Notes: generated by a model not told the origin, from the letters alone. Shown: positions 23,951 through 33,413, numbered from the stretch's first letter. The stretch: 64,000 nt of DNA from Adhaeribacter soli (GCF_008727925.1 NZ_VTWT01000013.1:99959-163958); one strand, 5' to 3'. Program-made: numbers and translations.

Positions 23951-26410
23951 TTACTTAAACCTGGCAATAAACCGCAGGTTTACTGTGCGGGCGGAAAGAT
24001 AATTCGGAACGGCGTAGTATGCCCCGTTTATATCCTGCACGAAGCTGTAAGAAACCAGGTTGCTTGCCGCAATAACGTTTAGAATTTCCAGACTGATCCA
24101 CAAGCTTTCCAGGGGATTTTTGCTATTGCTGGCACTGGCATCGCGGAGGGTAATGAGCTTGGAAAAACCAACATCAGGCCGGAGGTAGGAACGGCCGCCT
24201 AAAACTCCTCTGCCGCTGGGCACACCCGGATAGCTATATGCCAGGCTGCTGCCATAAATCATATTCAGGTACATTTTCCAGGTCGGGTTATTCGGTAAGT
24301 GGTCCTGGAAGAAAACGCCTACAGTAACCCGCTGGTCGCTTGGCCGCCGCACATAACCGATCTCCTGCTGGCCGATTACGTTACCTTCCGCATCTAAAAC
24401 ATCCTTTTTATCGCCTTCAATGTCTTCTTTGGTGCTAAGCACGCCTAAACTAAACCACGATTCCGCCCCTTTTATGAATTCCCCGTTTACCCGCACATCG
24501 AAACCGGCGGCATAGGCTTTGGCATTGTTCAAGGCATAATACCGCAAGCGTACATTGTCGATGTCATACGGAATTACGTTGGTCAGGTGCTTGTAATAAG
24601 CTTCGGCAGTAAGTTTAAAATCGCGGTTCCACTTGCTGAAATGGTATTCGGTACCGGCAATAAAGTGAGTCGAACGCTGGGCTTTCAGGTCACGGTTCAA
24701 TTCACCCCGGGCATTGCGAAGCTCCCGGTAGAAGGGTGGCTGCACATAAAGGCCGGTGGCGAATTTATACGTCAGGGCCGGGTTGCGGCGGGAGGTTAAC
24801 GCGTACTGAATTCTGGGCGAAAGAATAAACTCCCGGTTAAAATCCCAGTAGTTGGCCCGCAATCCATAAGTTAAAGTCTTTAAAGAATCGATGTAAACGG
24901 TGTGCTGGGCGTAGGCCTGGTACCGGAAAGATTTCAGTTCGATATCCGTTTTCAGCAGGTTGCGCTTCACCACAAAATCGGTGGAATCGATGAAGTTGTA
25001 TTCCGAAAGATGATCCGTGATGTCTTCCCGGCCGGCCTTAATTCCCCATTGCAGCGTATGGCGGTTATTGAAACGGTAGGTATTGCGGTTTTCCAACGTA
25101 GCAATTAAAGCCCGGAGCTGGTTGCGGGAATGATCGTAGCGGCTGCCTACATCGCGGGAACGCACGCATTCGTTAAAGCCCGGCGAAGACGGATCGGTAT
25201 TTACATCGCAGAAAAAGTAGAATGCTTCGGTATCGCGGTATTCCCGTTCTTTGGAGTGCGCCGCCGAAAGGATCAGTTCCGAAGTTAGCCACTCGCTGAA
25301 ATGGTGTTTCAGGTTTACGCCGGCCTGGTAGGTTTCGTACTCCATCTGCTCTTTGCCTTCGTAAAAGATCTTCAGGCGCACCACCCGGTTAACCGTGCCG
25401 AAACTGGTTTCCGAAGTTGCCGGGGCCAGTTCGTAACGGTTGCGGGCAAAAGAAGTTAAGATCCCGATAGATGTTTTGGCCGGATTGTTCGGGTTCAGAA
25501 CGCTGTCTTTGGTGAGGTTAAAAGTGATGTAGCTCTGAAAATCGGAGAAAACCGGTTTGTAGTCCCCTTCTACCTCCAACCGGTGAAACAGGTAGCGGGC
25601 ATCTTTGTGCCGGGCGCCGAATAAATAAGTAACTTTTTTGTTTTTGGAAGCCGCCTCTACGTGTGCCGAACCGCCGGTCAGGCCGCCGGTCAGGGAAGCG
25701 GCAAATTCCTGGGGCTGCTTGTAATCGATGCTTAATACCGACGAAAGCTTATCGCCAAATTTAGGCTGCCAGCCGCCGGAAGAAAATTCCACGCTGCCGG
25801 CCATGTCCGGGTTCACGAAGCTTAAACCCTCCTGCTGTCCGCTGGTAACCAGAAAAGGCCGGTAAATTTCAATGCCGTTTACGTAAACCAGGTTTTCGTC
25901 GTAATTGCCGCCCCGCACCGAATACGTAGAAGAAAGCTCGTTATTGCTCACCACACCCGGCAGCGTTACCAGCAGCTTGTTAAAATCGTTGAAAGCCGAA
26001 GGCAGCGTGCGGGAAAGCCGCGGGTCCAGCTTCATGATACTCACCTGCTCGCGGGTATCATCTTCCCGGCGGGAACGGACTTCGGTGGTGTTCAGCACTT
26101 TGGCATCGGGCTCGAGGCGGAATTCCAGTTCGCGCATTTCCCCGGCGGCCAGCTTTACCTTTGTTTCCTGGGTTTTATAGCTCAGGTACTGCACCACAAT
26201 GGTAAAACTTCCGGCCACCGGCAGCTTCAGCTCAAACCTGCCAGTGGCATCGGTGATGGCGCCATTCGTAGTTCCTTTCACCGAAACGGTGGCTGCTTCC
26301 AGGGGCTGGTTTTCGATGGTCTGAACCGTTCCCCGGATCACCGCCTGCTGGGCGAATGCGAATTGCGCGAACGTAAATAAGAAAAAAACTAAGAGTTTTG
26401 TTTTCAGCAT
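23951..26410 (-). CDS. TonB-dependent receptor with carboxypeptidase-like domain
   Basis: Outer-membrane importer of 819 residues. Signal peptide (MLKTKLLVFFLFTFAQFAFAQ), an N-terminal carboxypeptidase-regulatory-like beta-sandwich (about 22-110, ATVSVKGTTNGAITDATGRFEL), a plug domain (about 125-230, LPGVVSNNELSSTYSVRGGNYDENLVYVNGIEI) and a beta-barrel ending in aromatic RFIARFK. It lies 12 bp after rpe, the last gene of an apparent minus-strand operon. No SusD partner is present, so the substrate is unlikely to be set by a Sus-type system; it remains unknown. Confidence 0.92.
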   Translation of the reverse strand: MLKTKLLVFFLFTFAQFAFAQQAVIRGTVQTIENQPLEAATVSVKGTTNGAITDATGRFELKLPVAGSFTIVVQYLSYKTQETKVKLAAGEMRELEFRLEPDAKVLNTTEVRSRREDDTREQVSIMKLDPRLSRTLPSAFNDFNKLLVTLPGVVSNNELSSTYSVRGGNYDENLVYVNGIEIYRPFLVTSGQQEGLSFVNPDMAGSVEFSSGGWQPKFGDKLSSVLSIDYKQPQEFAASLTGGLTGGSAHVEAASKNKKVTYLFGARHKDARYLFHRLEVEGDYKPVFSDFQSYITFNLTKDSVLNPNNPAKTSIGILTSFARNRYELAPATSETSFGTVNRVVRLKIFYEGKEQMEYETYQAGVNLKHHFSEWLTSELILSAAHSKEREYRDTEAFYFFCDVNTDPSSPGFNECVRSRDVGSRYDHSRNQLRALIATLENRNTYRFNNRHTLQWGIKAGREDITDHLSEYNFIDSTDFVVKRNLLKTDIELKSFRYQAYAQHTVYIDSLKTLTYGLRANYWDFNREFILSPRIQYALTSRRNPALTYKFATGLYVQPPFYRELRNARGELNRDLKAQRSTHFIAGTEYHFSKWNRDFKLTAEAYYKHLTNVIPYDIDNVRLRYYALNNAKAYAAGFDVRVNGEFIKGAESWFSLGVLSTKEDIEGDKKDVLDAEGNVIGQQEIGYVRRPSDQRVTVGVFFQDHLPNNPTWKMYLNMIYGSSLAYSYPGVPSGRGVLGGRSYLRPDVGFSKLITLRDASASNSKNPLESLWISLEILNVIAASNLVSYSFVQDINGAYYAVPNYLSARTVNLRFIARFK

Positions 26411-26422
26411 GCAACCGTTAGG

Positions 26423-27079
26423 TCAGTAAGCAACATTTTTTAAATCGGCAATGGTTTTTTCCGGATCGGCCGCCGAGAACACGAAGCTTCCGGCCACCAG
26501 TACATCGGCGCCTTTTTTCAGGAGTTCAGGAGCATTCTGCTGGTTCACGCCGCCGTCAATTTCGATCAGCGCCGGTGAATTTTTCTGCAGGATCAGATCT
26601 TTCAGCTTTTCTATTTTACTGTAGGTATTCTGAATGAATTTCTGCCCGCCAAAACCCGGATTAACCGACATGATGCAAACCAATTCCACATCGGCAATTA
26701 TGTCTTCGAGCACAGAAACGGGCGTATGCGGATTAAGTGCAACGCCAGCTTTGGCTCCGCAATCTTTGATCTGCTGCACCACGCGGTGCAAATGGGTACA
26801 AGCTTCGTAATGCACGGAAATCAGCGAAGCACCGGCTTTTCTGAACTGCTCAATGTACAATTGCGGCTCAACGATCATCAGGTGAACATCCAGCGGCTTC
26901 TGAGCGTGCCTGGCGATAGCTTCCTGCACCGGTAAACCAAACGAGATATTCGGCACAAAGCGGCCATCCATGATATCGATGTGCAGCCAGTCGGCCTGGC
27001 TACGGTTCAGCATTTCTACTTCAGACTGCAAATTCGCAAAATCGGAGGCCAAAACGGAAGGGGCAATAATCGGGGACAT
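26423..27079 (-). CDS. rpe: Ribulose-phosphate 3-epimerase
   Basis: Interconverts ribulose-5-phosphate and xylulose-5-phosphate in the pentose phosphate pathway. 218 residues, TIM barrel. Visible: IAPSVLASDFANL, WLHIDIMDGRFVPNISFG, PLDVHLMIVEP, LVCIMSVNPGFGGQKFI and IEIDGGVNQQNAPEL, holding the metal-binding His/Asp residues. It sits between a secreted protease gene and a TonB receptor gene on the same strand, an odd place for a housekeeping enzyme. Confidence 0.98.
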   Translation of the reverse strand: MSPIIAPSVLASDFANLQSEVEMLNRSQADWLHIDIMDGRFVPNISFGLPVQEAIARHAQKPLDVHLMIVEPQLYIEQFRKAGASLISVHYEACTHLHRVVQQIKDCGAKAGVALNPHTPVSVLEDIIADVELVCIMSVNPGFGGQKFIQNTYSKIEKLKDLILQKNSPALIEIDGGVNQQNAPELLKKGADVLVAGSFVFSAADPEKTIADLKNVAY

Positions 27080-27128
27080 GAGGTAAGTTAAAGGTAAACG
27101 ATAAGTTGTTTTCTGGGTACAAAGTAAG

Positions 27129-28754
27129 TTAAAGTTTCAGGAACCGGATACTCTTCACTTGTTTTCCCTGAATGGTCTGGATAAAATAAAAACCGGACTT
27201 TAAGTTTGATTTCAGGGTGAAATTAAGTGTTCCTTTGGTATTAAGTTTTGGAACGGTGAATGCCTGTACTTTCCGACCGATCCGGTCATACACATTTATT
27301 TCTACCGGTGCGGACCAGTAACTTTTAGGAAAGGCTAAAGCTATATTATTGCCTTCCGAAGGATTGGGATAAACGACAATATCGGTGGGGTACGACAACT
27401 GGAACGCCCGCTGAAAATTAGGAATACCGTATCCAAGGTTATTATCCGGTTTAGAGGCCTGGGTTCCGGAACGCTGCAGCAGATCGATCAGCTCCATGTT
27501 GGTCAGGTGCGGATTGGCCTGCCAGAGCCCGGCGGCTAAGCCCGAAATAATGGGGCAGGAAAAGGAAGTGCCGTTATTCCGGCCAATATACCCGTTGGTG
27601 GTGACCACGGCAGCCATTCTACCCTGAGCCGAAACATTGGGTTTGATCCTGCCATCGGAAGTTGGACCAAACGAACTAAAAGATGCTTTAAATCCCAGGG
27701 AATCTACCGCGCCAACTGCCAATACCGAATCTCCGTCAGCCGGAGCAATAATATATCGCCAGTCTTTATCTTCGCCTTCGTTCCCAGCTGAATTTACGAC
27801 CAGAATTCCGGTAGCAGCGGCAAAATCCGCGGCGCGGGTAGAAACAGCTTTATCACCGTTCAGATCGGCGTAGGAATAACTTACGGAAGGTTCATCGAAA
27901 AAATTATAGCCCAGGGAAGAACTGATAATATCTACGCCGGCGCTGTCGGCATATTCGGCGGCAAAAAGCCAGTTAAATTCTTCCACCGGGTGCTCCGAAC
28001 GGACATCTTCCGTAATAAATAAATAGAAATTTGCTTTATAGGCCGTACCGATGTATTTACCCAACTGGTAAGCCCCGATGCAGGACAAAGCCATGGTGCC
28101 GTGGGAGTTCTTCTCGTAAACGGTCTGGTCGTTGTCTACAAAGTCGTAAGTGCCTTTTATCTGGTTGTTCCGGAAAAGGTGCGCAAAAGGCAAACCGGTA
28201 TTTACGTCGGGGAAACCGGCATCGAAAACGGCGATGGTCATGCCTTCGCCCCGGAAACCGGCATCGTGCATCTGGGTGGCCCCGATCATTTCCGCCTGGC
28301 GGTAAGAAATCCCGTAATCGCTCCGGTTGGCGGCCAGGCGTAAGGCATTAGCCGGCTTTTCCGTTTTATCCGGTTGGGTTGCGCCACTGGTTTTTTCGGT
28401 TGCAAAGGTAGCGTTTACAAAAGGCAGGTTCTGAATTAAAGCAAGCTGGGCCGGACTGGCAGAAACTAAAACTCCGTTAAACCATCTGCTTTTATAAAGA
28501 ACCGAAGCGCCGGTATTTTTAATTCCGGATACGTACGCCGGGTTTACCGGCAGGTCGCGGGTTTTAACGGTAATGTTCTGGCGGGTACGGCGGGCCAGGG
28601 CAGCCTGGGAAAGATATGCGGCCGGCTGGCTAACGGAATAAGGCGAATTGGCCTTGTCTTTAAAATAAATGAAATACTTTTTATCGGTTTGCGCCTGTAC
28701 CAGGCTCGGGAAACTGCAAAGAAATAAACAGCACAGCGTAAAAAGTTTTTTCAT
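27129..28754 (-). CDS. S8 subtilisin-like protease with T9SS sorting domain
   Basis: Secreted serine peptidase of 541 residues. Signal peptide (first about 21), inhibitor-like pro-region (about 25-120), and catalytic domain with Asp178 (IAVFDAGF), His218 (NSHGTMAL), the oxyanion Asn in NSAGNEG (about 321) and Ser398 (GTSFSCPIISG). The last about 75 residues (from VVYPNPSEG, ending GKQVKSIRFLKL) are a type A C-terminal domain that directs export by T9SS and surface attachment. It starts 2 bp after the lipoprotein gene stop, so the two are coupled. Confidence 0.93.
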   Translation of the reverse strand: MKKLFTLCCLFLCSFPSLVQAQTDKKYFIYFKDKANSPYSVSQPAAYLSQAALARRTRQNITVKTRDLPVNPAYVSGIKNTGASVLYKSRWFNGVLVSASPAQLALIQNLPFVNATFATEKTSGATQPDKTEKPANALRLAANRSDYGISYRQAEMIGATQMHDAGFRGEGMTIAVFDAGFPDVNTGLPFAHLFRNNQIKGTYDFVDNDQTVYEKNSHGTMALSCIGAYQLGKYIGTAYKANFYLFITEDVRSEHPVEEFNWLFAAEYADSAGVDIISSSLGYNFFDEPSVSYSYADLNGDKAVSTRAADFAAATGILVVNSAGNEGEDKDWRYIIAPADGDSVLAVGAVDSLGFKASFSSFGPTSDGRIKPNVSAQGRMAAVVTTNGYIGRNNGTSFSCPIISGLAAGLWQANPHLTNMELIDLLQRSGTQASKPDNNLGYGIPNFQRAFQLSYPTDIVVYPNPSEGNNIALAFPKSYWSAPVEINVYDRIGRKVQAFTVPKLNTKGTLNFTLKSNLKSGFYFIQTIQGKQVKSIRFLKL

Positions 28755-28756
28755 GT

Positions 28757-29485
28757 TTATTCTATTTTACCATACGAGTCGAGCGTTTCGATGCGCATAA
28801 AGCCGCTCTCTTTGTAATCAAAATCTTCCTGGTTGCCGTTGCAGGGCTGCTGGGTGCAATAGTTAATTACGTTGTAGTTTTTATAGATCAGTCCGATGCC
28901 TTCGGCGTAAACTTCTTCCCGCTTGTCTATATTAATAAAAGTTTCTTCGTCGTTTACCAATACCCGTACCGTTTTCGGATAATTCGTGCCGTTCAGCGTG
29001 TAGCTTTGCCCTACGTTGGTGTAGCGGGCGCGGTGCGGTTTCGGTGTTTGGGTGGAATCTATATAGTTATAGACGTTCGGGCTCCAGCTTTTATTTTCCG
29101 AAACCGGGAAAATAAGTTTCACCAGGTTCAGGTTGCCTTCCTTGCGGATAAGCTGGTTTTTGGAAAGGATAACGGTGTTCACCGAATCATCGGCCCAGAA
29201 ATCGTCGGGAGTAGCCCGGCGTGAGCGGATAATTTTATAGGTCGGTTCGCCGGCCAGGTTGGTATAAATGGTATCGATCCGTTCCCGGATCTGGAATTGT
29301 GAGGAATCTTTGGCTTTATCGTCTTCGTACTTTTTGTACATGACATTATAAACCCGGTAATTCCCGATCTCGAGCGGATAGTAGTTTTTGCCGGCTTGCG
29401 CGTCGCCGAGTTCTTCGGTTTCTGAGTCACAGCCGTAAAAGATACCGGCCAGCAATAAGATCAGGAAATACCAGTTTTTTTTCAT
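28757..29485 (-). CDS. Lipoprotein of unknown function
   Basis: 242 residues with a lipoprotein signal (MKKNWYFLILLLAGIFYGC, lipobox GIFYGC), then an acidic linker (DSETEELG). The mature part begins YYPLEIGNYRVYNV, a motif seen in Bacteroidota lipoproteins of unknown role. Predominantly beta; no catalytic motif is visible. It lies between mnmA (14-bp gap) and the T9SS protease (2-bp gap); the protease partnership suggests a surface or outer-membrane role. Confidence 0.78.
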   Translation of the reverse strand: MKKNWYFLILLLAGIFYGCDSETEELGDAQAGKNYYPLEIGNYRVYNVMYKKYEDDKAKDSSQFQIRERIDTIYTNLAGEPTYKIIRSRRATPDDFWADDSVNTVILSKNQLIRKEGNLNLVKLIFPVSENKSWSPNVYNYIDSTQTPKPHRARYTNVGQSYTLNGTNYPKTVRVLVNDEETFINIDKREEVYAEGIGLIYKNYNVINYCTQQPCNGNQEDFDYKESGFMRIETLDSYGKIE

Positions 29486-29499
29486 AAAGCAATAGCGTT

Positions 29500-30603
29500 T
29501 TATACGTTATAACTCGTTTCGATCCAGCCGCCGCCAATTACATCGTTGCCTTCGTAAAATACCGCTGCCTGTCCCGGGGCTATGGCGTGCACGCCGCTCA
29601 GGAAATGCACTTTCATTTTGTCGCCGAATTGCTCGATAATGGCTTCGGTTCCGGGATCGTTGTAGCGTACTTTGGTTACGGTAGCAGTCGGCTTATCCAG
29701 CAGATCGGCGTATTTTACCATGTTTAATTTACCGATGGTAGTACCGTTTTTAGCCAGATCGTCGTAGTTGCCCAGTATTACGCGATTTGTGTCTTTTTCG
29801 ATGCGTGTAACGAAAGCCGGAAAACCTAAAGCAATTCCTAAACCCTTACGCTGCCCAACGGTGTAAAACGGATAGCCTTCGTGTTTGCCTACTACCCTGC
29901 CGTCTTCCATCACAAATTCGCCACCGGCAACCTGTTCTGCTAATTCCGGAACCCGGCGCTTTAAGAAACCGCGGTAATCGTTATCGGGAATAAAGCAGAT
30001 CTCGTAGCTTTCCGGTTTCTGCACCAGTTCGTGGAAACCGCGCTCGGTGGCAAATGCGCGAATTTCAGATTTATGCAGCTTGCCCAGCGGAAAGATGGTG
30101 CGGGCCAAACTTTGCTGGGAAATTCCCCAAAGCGCATAACTCTGGTCCTTGTTTTCGTCCAGACCTTTGGAGATCACATATCTACCGTTTTCCTCACGCA
30201 CATTGGCGTAATGGCCGGTGGCAATAAAATCACAACCCAGTTTATCGGCGCGGCGCAGCAACGAATCCCACTTAATGTGCGTGTTGCACAACACGCAAGG
30301 GTTCGGGGTGCGGCCGGCTAGATATTCGTCGGTGAAATGGTTTATTACATAATCGCCGAATTCCTCGCGGATGTCGATAATGTAATGCGGGAAACCCAGC
30401 TGCACGGCAATGTTGCGCGCATCGTTAATGCTGTCGAGGCTGCAGCAGCCGGTTTCTTTTTTACTTCCCCCTGAAGACGCGTAGTCCCAGGTTTTCATGG
30501 TCATGCCTACTACTTCGTAGCCTTGCTCATGGAGCATTACGGCCGCCACCGAACTATCGATGCCGCCACTCATGGCTACTAAAACTCTTCCTTTTGTACT
30601 CAT
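29500..30603 (-). CDS. mnmA: tRNA-specific 2-thiouridylase MnmA
   Basis: Puts sulfur on U34 of tRNA Lys, Glu and Gln. 367 residues. PP-loop SGGIDSSVAA (12-21), catalytic Cys103 (NPCVLCN) and Cys203 (YEICFIPD), plus TGHYANV and YTVGQRKGLGI. First gene of the mnmA - lipoprotein - subtilase - rpe - TonB receptor run. A TATCTTTG -7 element lies 47 bp upstream. Confidence 0.98.
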   Translation of the reverse strand: MSTKGRVLVAMSGGIDSSVAAVMLHEQGYEVVGMTMKTWDYASSGGSKKETGCCSLDSINDARNIAVQLGFPHYIIDIREEFGDYVINHFTDEYLAGRTPNPCVLCNTHIKWDSLLRRADKLGCDFIATGHYANVREENGRYVISKGLDENKDQSYALWGISQQSLARTIFPLGKLHKSEIRAFATERGFHELVQKPESYEICFIPDNDYRGFLKRRVPELAEQVAGGEFVMEDGRVVGKHEGYPFYTVGQRKGLGIALGFPAFVTRIEKDTNRVILGNYDDLAKNGTTIGKLNMVKYADLLDKPTATVTKVRYNDPGTEAIIEQFGDKMKVHFLSGVHAIAPGQAAVFYEGNDVIGGGWIETSYNV

Positions 30604-30649
30604 TTAATCGAAAACAGGGTTGAAAGCCCTTTTTAAAATGGTTAATTTA

Positions 30650-30657
30650 CAAAGATA
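30650..30657 (-). promoter_or_regulatory. -7 element of mnmA
   Basis: Minus-strand TATCTTTG matches TAnnTTTG; 47 bases from the start codon. Confidence 0.45.
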
Positions 30658-30772
30658 CAACATTACCGCATTTATATAGCTTTTTCCGGGTATTGCTCCT
30701 TGCCTTTGAGTAACGTTTTTAGTACCGGAAAATTTCCTTTCTTTTCAGCTTTTCAACTAAGGCTTTCCAAAA

Positions 30773-30924
30773 AATTTCATTGCCGTCTGCTTTAGCTGAC
30801 GGATTGCAGGCTGCCTGAAGATAACAATACATTCAAATAATTGCAATTACACTTTAAAAGGTTTGGCTAAAGCCGAAATTTAAATGCTTTAAAACCGTCA
30901 GCTAAAGCAGACGGCAATGAAATT
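30773..30924. repeat. 152-bp element with perfect 30-bp terminal inverted repeats
   Basis: Left arm 30773-30802 (aatttcattgccgtctgctt...) equals exactly the reverse complement of 30895-30924. The interior is about 92 bp with no ORF. The arm core is itself a palindrome around 'ccgtctgctttagctgacgg'. A truncated copy lies at about 31009-31022 and a related 'ccgtctggtttagcagacg' at 7259-7277. The rest of the gap 30604-31057 holds only the mnmA promoter. Confidence 0.75.
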
Positions 30925-31057
30925 TGGTATGTGGAAATTCCATTGCACTAACTTTTTAGGCCGGAATTAGCCCAGCATTGTAATTGCATACACAGTTAAA
31001 GAGTATATCCCGTCTGCTTTAGCAAAAAAGCCGTATTTTAATGGAAAAGTAATTTTA

Positions 31058-31969
31058 ATGGCTCACGGACATCATCATCACCCTTCCCCGCTACTTACGG
31101 ACCTGAACCGGGCTTTTATGCTGGGTCTGGTACTGAACATTATTTTTGTAGTGGTAGAAGCTGGTGCCGGTTTTTATATCAATTCCTTAAGTTTGCTCAG
31201 CGATGCCGGTCATAATTTAAGCGATGTGGTAAGCCTAGGGCTGGCCATGCTGGCGTTTAAACTGGTGAAGATCAAACCTACTCAGAAATTCACTTACGGG
31301 TATCAGAAGTCCACCATTCTGGTTGCCCTGATCAATGCCGTAATCCTACTGTTGGCTATCGGCAGCATCGGACTGGAGGCTTATCAACGGTTCCAAAATC
31401 CGGAAGCTGTGCCCGGTAAAACGGTAGCACTGGTGGCTGGCATCGGGATCTTTATTAATGCTGGTACCGCCATGCTTTTTTATAAGGACAAGGACAAAGA
31501 CCTGAACGTAAAGGGTGCCTACCTGCACATGGCCGCTGATGCGCTGGTTTCTGTGGGGGTAGTAATTTCCGGCCTTGTGATGTTCTATACCAATTGGTTC
31601 TGGCTCGACAGCATCATCAGTTTTGTCATTATTATCGTGATCTTTTTCAGTACCTGGAACCTGCTTAAAGAAACCATACGCCTAAGCCTGGATGCCGTTC
31701 CCGAAAATGTAGATTACCAGAAAGTACTGCAAGCCATGGAAGAAGTACCCGGGGTTAATTGCGTGTATCACATTCATATATGGGCACTGAGCACCACACG
31801 AAACGCCCTGACGGCCCATGTGTTGCTGGAGCCGGGAACGGTGCCGCCTGAGATTCGAAAAATTAAAGAAGAAATACGCCTCCGCCTGTCGTACCTTAAT
31901 CTGGAACATGTTACACTGGAAACAGATTTGATTAAACATGAAAACGAAAAACCTGATGGCATTTGTTAG
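31058..31969 (+). CDS. Cation diffusion facilitator, ZitB/CzcD-like
   Basis: Inner-membrane metal/proton antiporter exporting Zn, Co or Cd. 303 residues. His-rich N-terminus (MAHGHHHHPSP), six membrane helices, with metal-site HxxxD motifs in SLLSDAGHNLSDVVSLG (TM2) and HMAADALVSVGVV (TM5), and a cytoplasmic ferredoxin-like domain (about 205-295) with VYHIHIWALSTTRNALTAHVLL. Metal specificity cannot be read reliably, but HD/HD membrane sites suit zinc. Confidence 0.95.
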   Translation: MAHGHHHHPSPLLTDLNRAFMLGLVLNIIFVVVEAGAGFYINSLSLLSDAGHNLSDVVSLGLAMLAFKLVKIKPTQKFTYGYQKSTILVALINAVILLLAIGSIGLEAYQRFQNPEAVPGKTVALVAGIGIFINAGTAMLFYKDKDKDLNVKGAYLHMAADALVSVGVVISGLVMFYTNWFWLDSIISFVIIIVIFFSTWNLLKETIRLSLDAVPENVDYQKVLQAMEEVPGVNCVYHIHIWALSTTRNALTAHVLLEPGTVPPEIRKIKEEIRLRLSYLNLEHVTLETDLIKHENEKPDGIC

Positions 31970-32107
31970 CTTTTTTACTTTTTCATCCGGAAAAGATACT
32001 GTTTACCATTGCCTGATGTTTTTCGGGACAAAGTATCGGAATCCGGCAAAAAGCTGCTTACTTTGATCGAAATTCTGAATTAACCTTAATTGTAAAACGA
32101 TACCGAA

Positions 32108-32728
32108 ATGGCTTTAAAAACAACCGTACTGGTAAATGGTATAAACAACCTGAGCGATGCCCGCTATTGCGCTGGCATGGGTGCTGATATGATGGGTTTT
32201 AACCTGGACGAAAGCCACCCGGATCATTTAACGGAAGAAGCCTTTAAAGAAATAACCGGCTGGGTAGCCGGCATCCAACTAGTGGGTGAATACGACCACG
32301 CTTCCGGGCACCACATTCATGAGCAGGCCAAAAGCCTGAACCTGGACCTGGTGCAGCTGAATAAAACGTACCTGATCGACGAGATTCGGAAAATCGGCAA
32401 ACCGGTCATTCAAAAAGTATTTATCAATAAGGACACCATCGAGGCAGAGCTGCTGGACATGCTGGACCTGTACAAGGCCGAAGTTGCTTTCTTCCTCGTG
32501 TATTCTGACGATTTTACCACCATCGACGAGACCAATATCCGCCTGCTCCGCGATTTGTCCGGTCTTTATAAAATCATTATAGGTTTCGGAGTTGAAAAGC
32601 AAAACCTACCGGCCATTCTGGATGAAGTGAGGCCTTACGGCATCGGTTTACAGGGTTCCGACGAAATTAAACCCGGCCTGAAAACCTTCGATGAGCTGGA
32701 GGAAATCTTTGAAGTGCTGGAAGAGTAG
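32108..32728 (+). CDS. TrpF-like beta/alpha barrel lacking catalytic Cys
   Basis: 206 residues resembling phosphoribosylanthranilate isomerase: LVNGINNLSDARYCAGMGADMMGF matches TrpF's first strand and helix (usual form KICGLTxxEDAxxAxxxGAD...GF). The catalytic Cys of KICG is replaced (VNGI), and the C-terminal IIGFGVEKQNLPAIL / YGIGLQGSDEIKPGLKTFD corresponds to the family's phosphate-binding end, partly kept. No other trp genes are nearby. It is probably a repurposed paralogue rather than the tryptophan enzyme. ATG 32108 is chosen; a hairpin terminator follows. Confidence 0.75.
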   Translation: MALKTTVLVNGINNLSDARYCAGMGADMMGFNLDESHPDHLTEEAFKEITGWVAGIQLVGEYDHASGHHIHEQAKSLNLDLVQLNKTYLIDEIRKIGKPVIQKVFINKDTIEAELLDMLDLYKAEVAFFLVYSDDFTTIDETNIRLLRDLSGLYKIIIGFGVEKQNLPAILDEVRPYGIGLQGSDEIKPGLKTFDELEEIFEVLEE

Positions 32729-32782
32729 GGTTTAATGTGCTAATTGATTAATGTGCTGATGTGCTATTTTTATCAGTGACAG

Positions 32783-32814
32783 AACCTCACCTTTTTAATT
32801 AAAGGTGAGGTTTT
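32783..32814 (+). terminator. Terminator of the TrpF-like gene
   Basis: AACCTCACCTTT, a loop, AAAGGTGAGGTT and a T-rich tail. Confidence 0.75.
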
Positions 32815-32830
32815 CTTTTTTTCAATGTTC

Positions 32831-33360
32831 GTTATGCGTAGCGTTAGCGAAGCGCTCTACGCATTTCTGTTAAGCCAATCTCCAGATTGGCGTAAATAAC
32901 CCATTTAATAATCAGAAGTTCCCCTTTCAGCATCTGTACTACCGAAATGGTGGCACTGCCAGAGCAAGCGAATAAGACATCAGGCTAAAGACCTGAGTCC
33001 CTGTAGAGACGTAATATATTACGTCTTTCACAGCATTTCAGCAAATTATCATATCTGGTCTCAACCTCTTCTAGCTAAATTTGCAACTTAATGCCGCCGT
33101 TGGTACCCCGAATGGAGACGTAATATGTCCCGCGAATGGAGACGTAATATATTACGTCTCTACAGTACTAAATCATAATAAATTTCTTTAACATGACGAA
33201 TATGGTGTTTTCACCTACAACCTTATTACCGCCTGCTTAAACCCGAAAAATAATTTTTTTTAGAACAGTAACTTTGCATCTCTCCTACCTGCTTTATTCG
33301 CCAATCGGGAGATTGGCTTTACGGAAATGCGGAGAGCGCTTCGCTAACTCTCCGCATAAC
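32831..33360. repeat. About 530-bp composite inverted-repeat element
   Basis: Left arm 32831-32892 (gttatgcgtagcgttagcga ... attggcg) and right arm 33299-33360 are long imperfect inverted copies. Nested inside are palindromes of the 'agacgtaatatattacgtct' family (33001-33030, 33140-33165, partial at about 33115) and a TAACTTTG promoter-like box at 33269-33276. No ORF. It accounts for nearly all of the 685-bp gap 32729-33413. Confidence 0.65.
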
Positions 33361-33413
33361 GGAGATGCATTACGAACGGGAATAGCACGTTAGCACATTA
33401 AGAAATTAGCACA

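Noticed and set aside
30773..30924. CRISPR array
   Set aside because: Only two arms in inverted, not direct, orientation; no regular spacers or cas genes.
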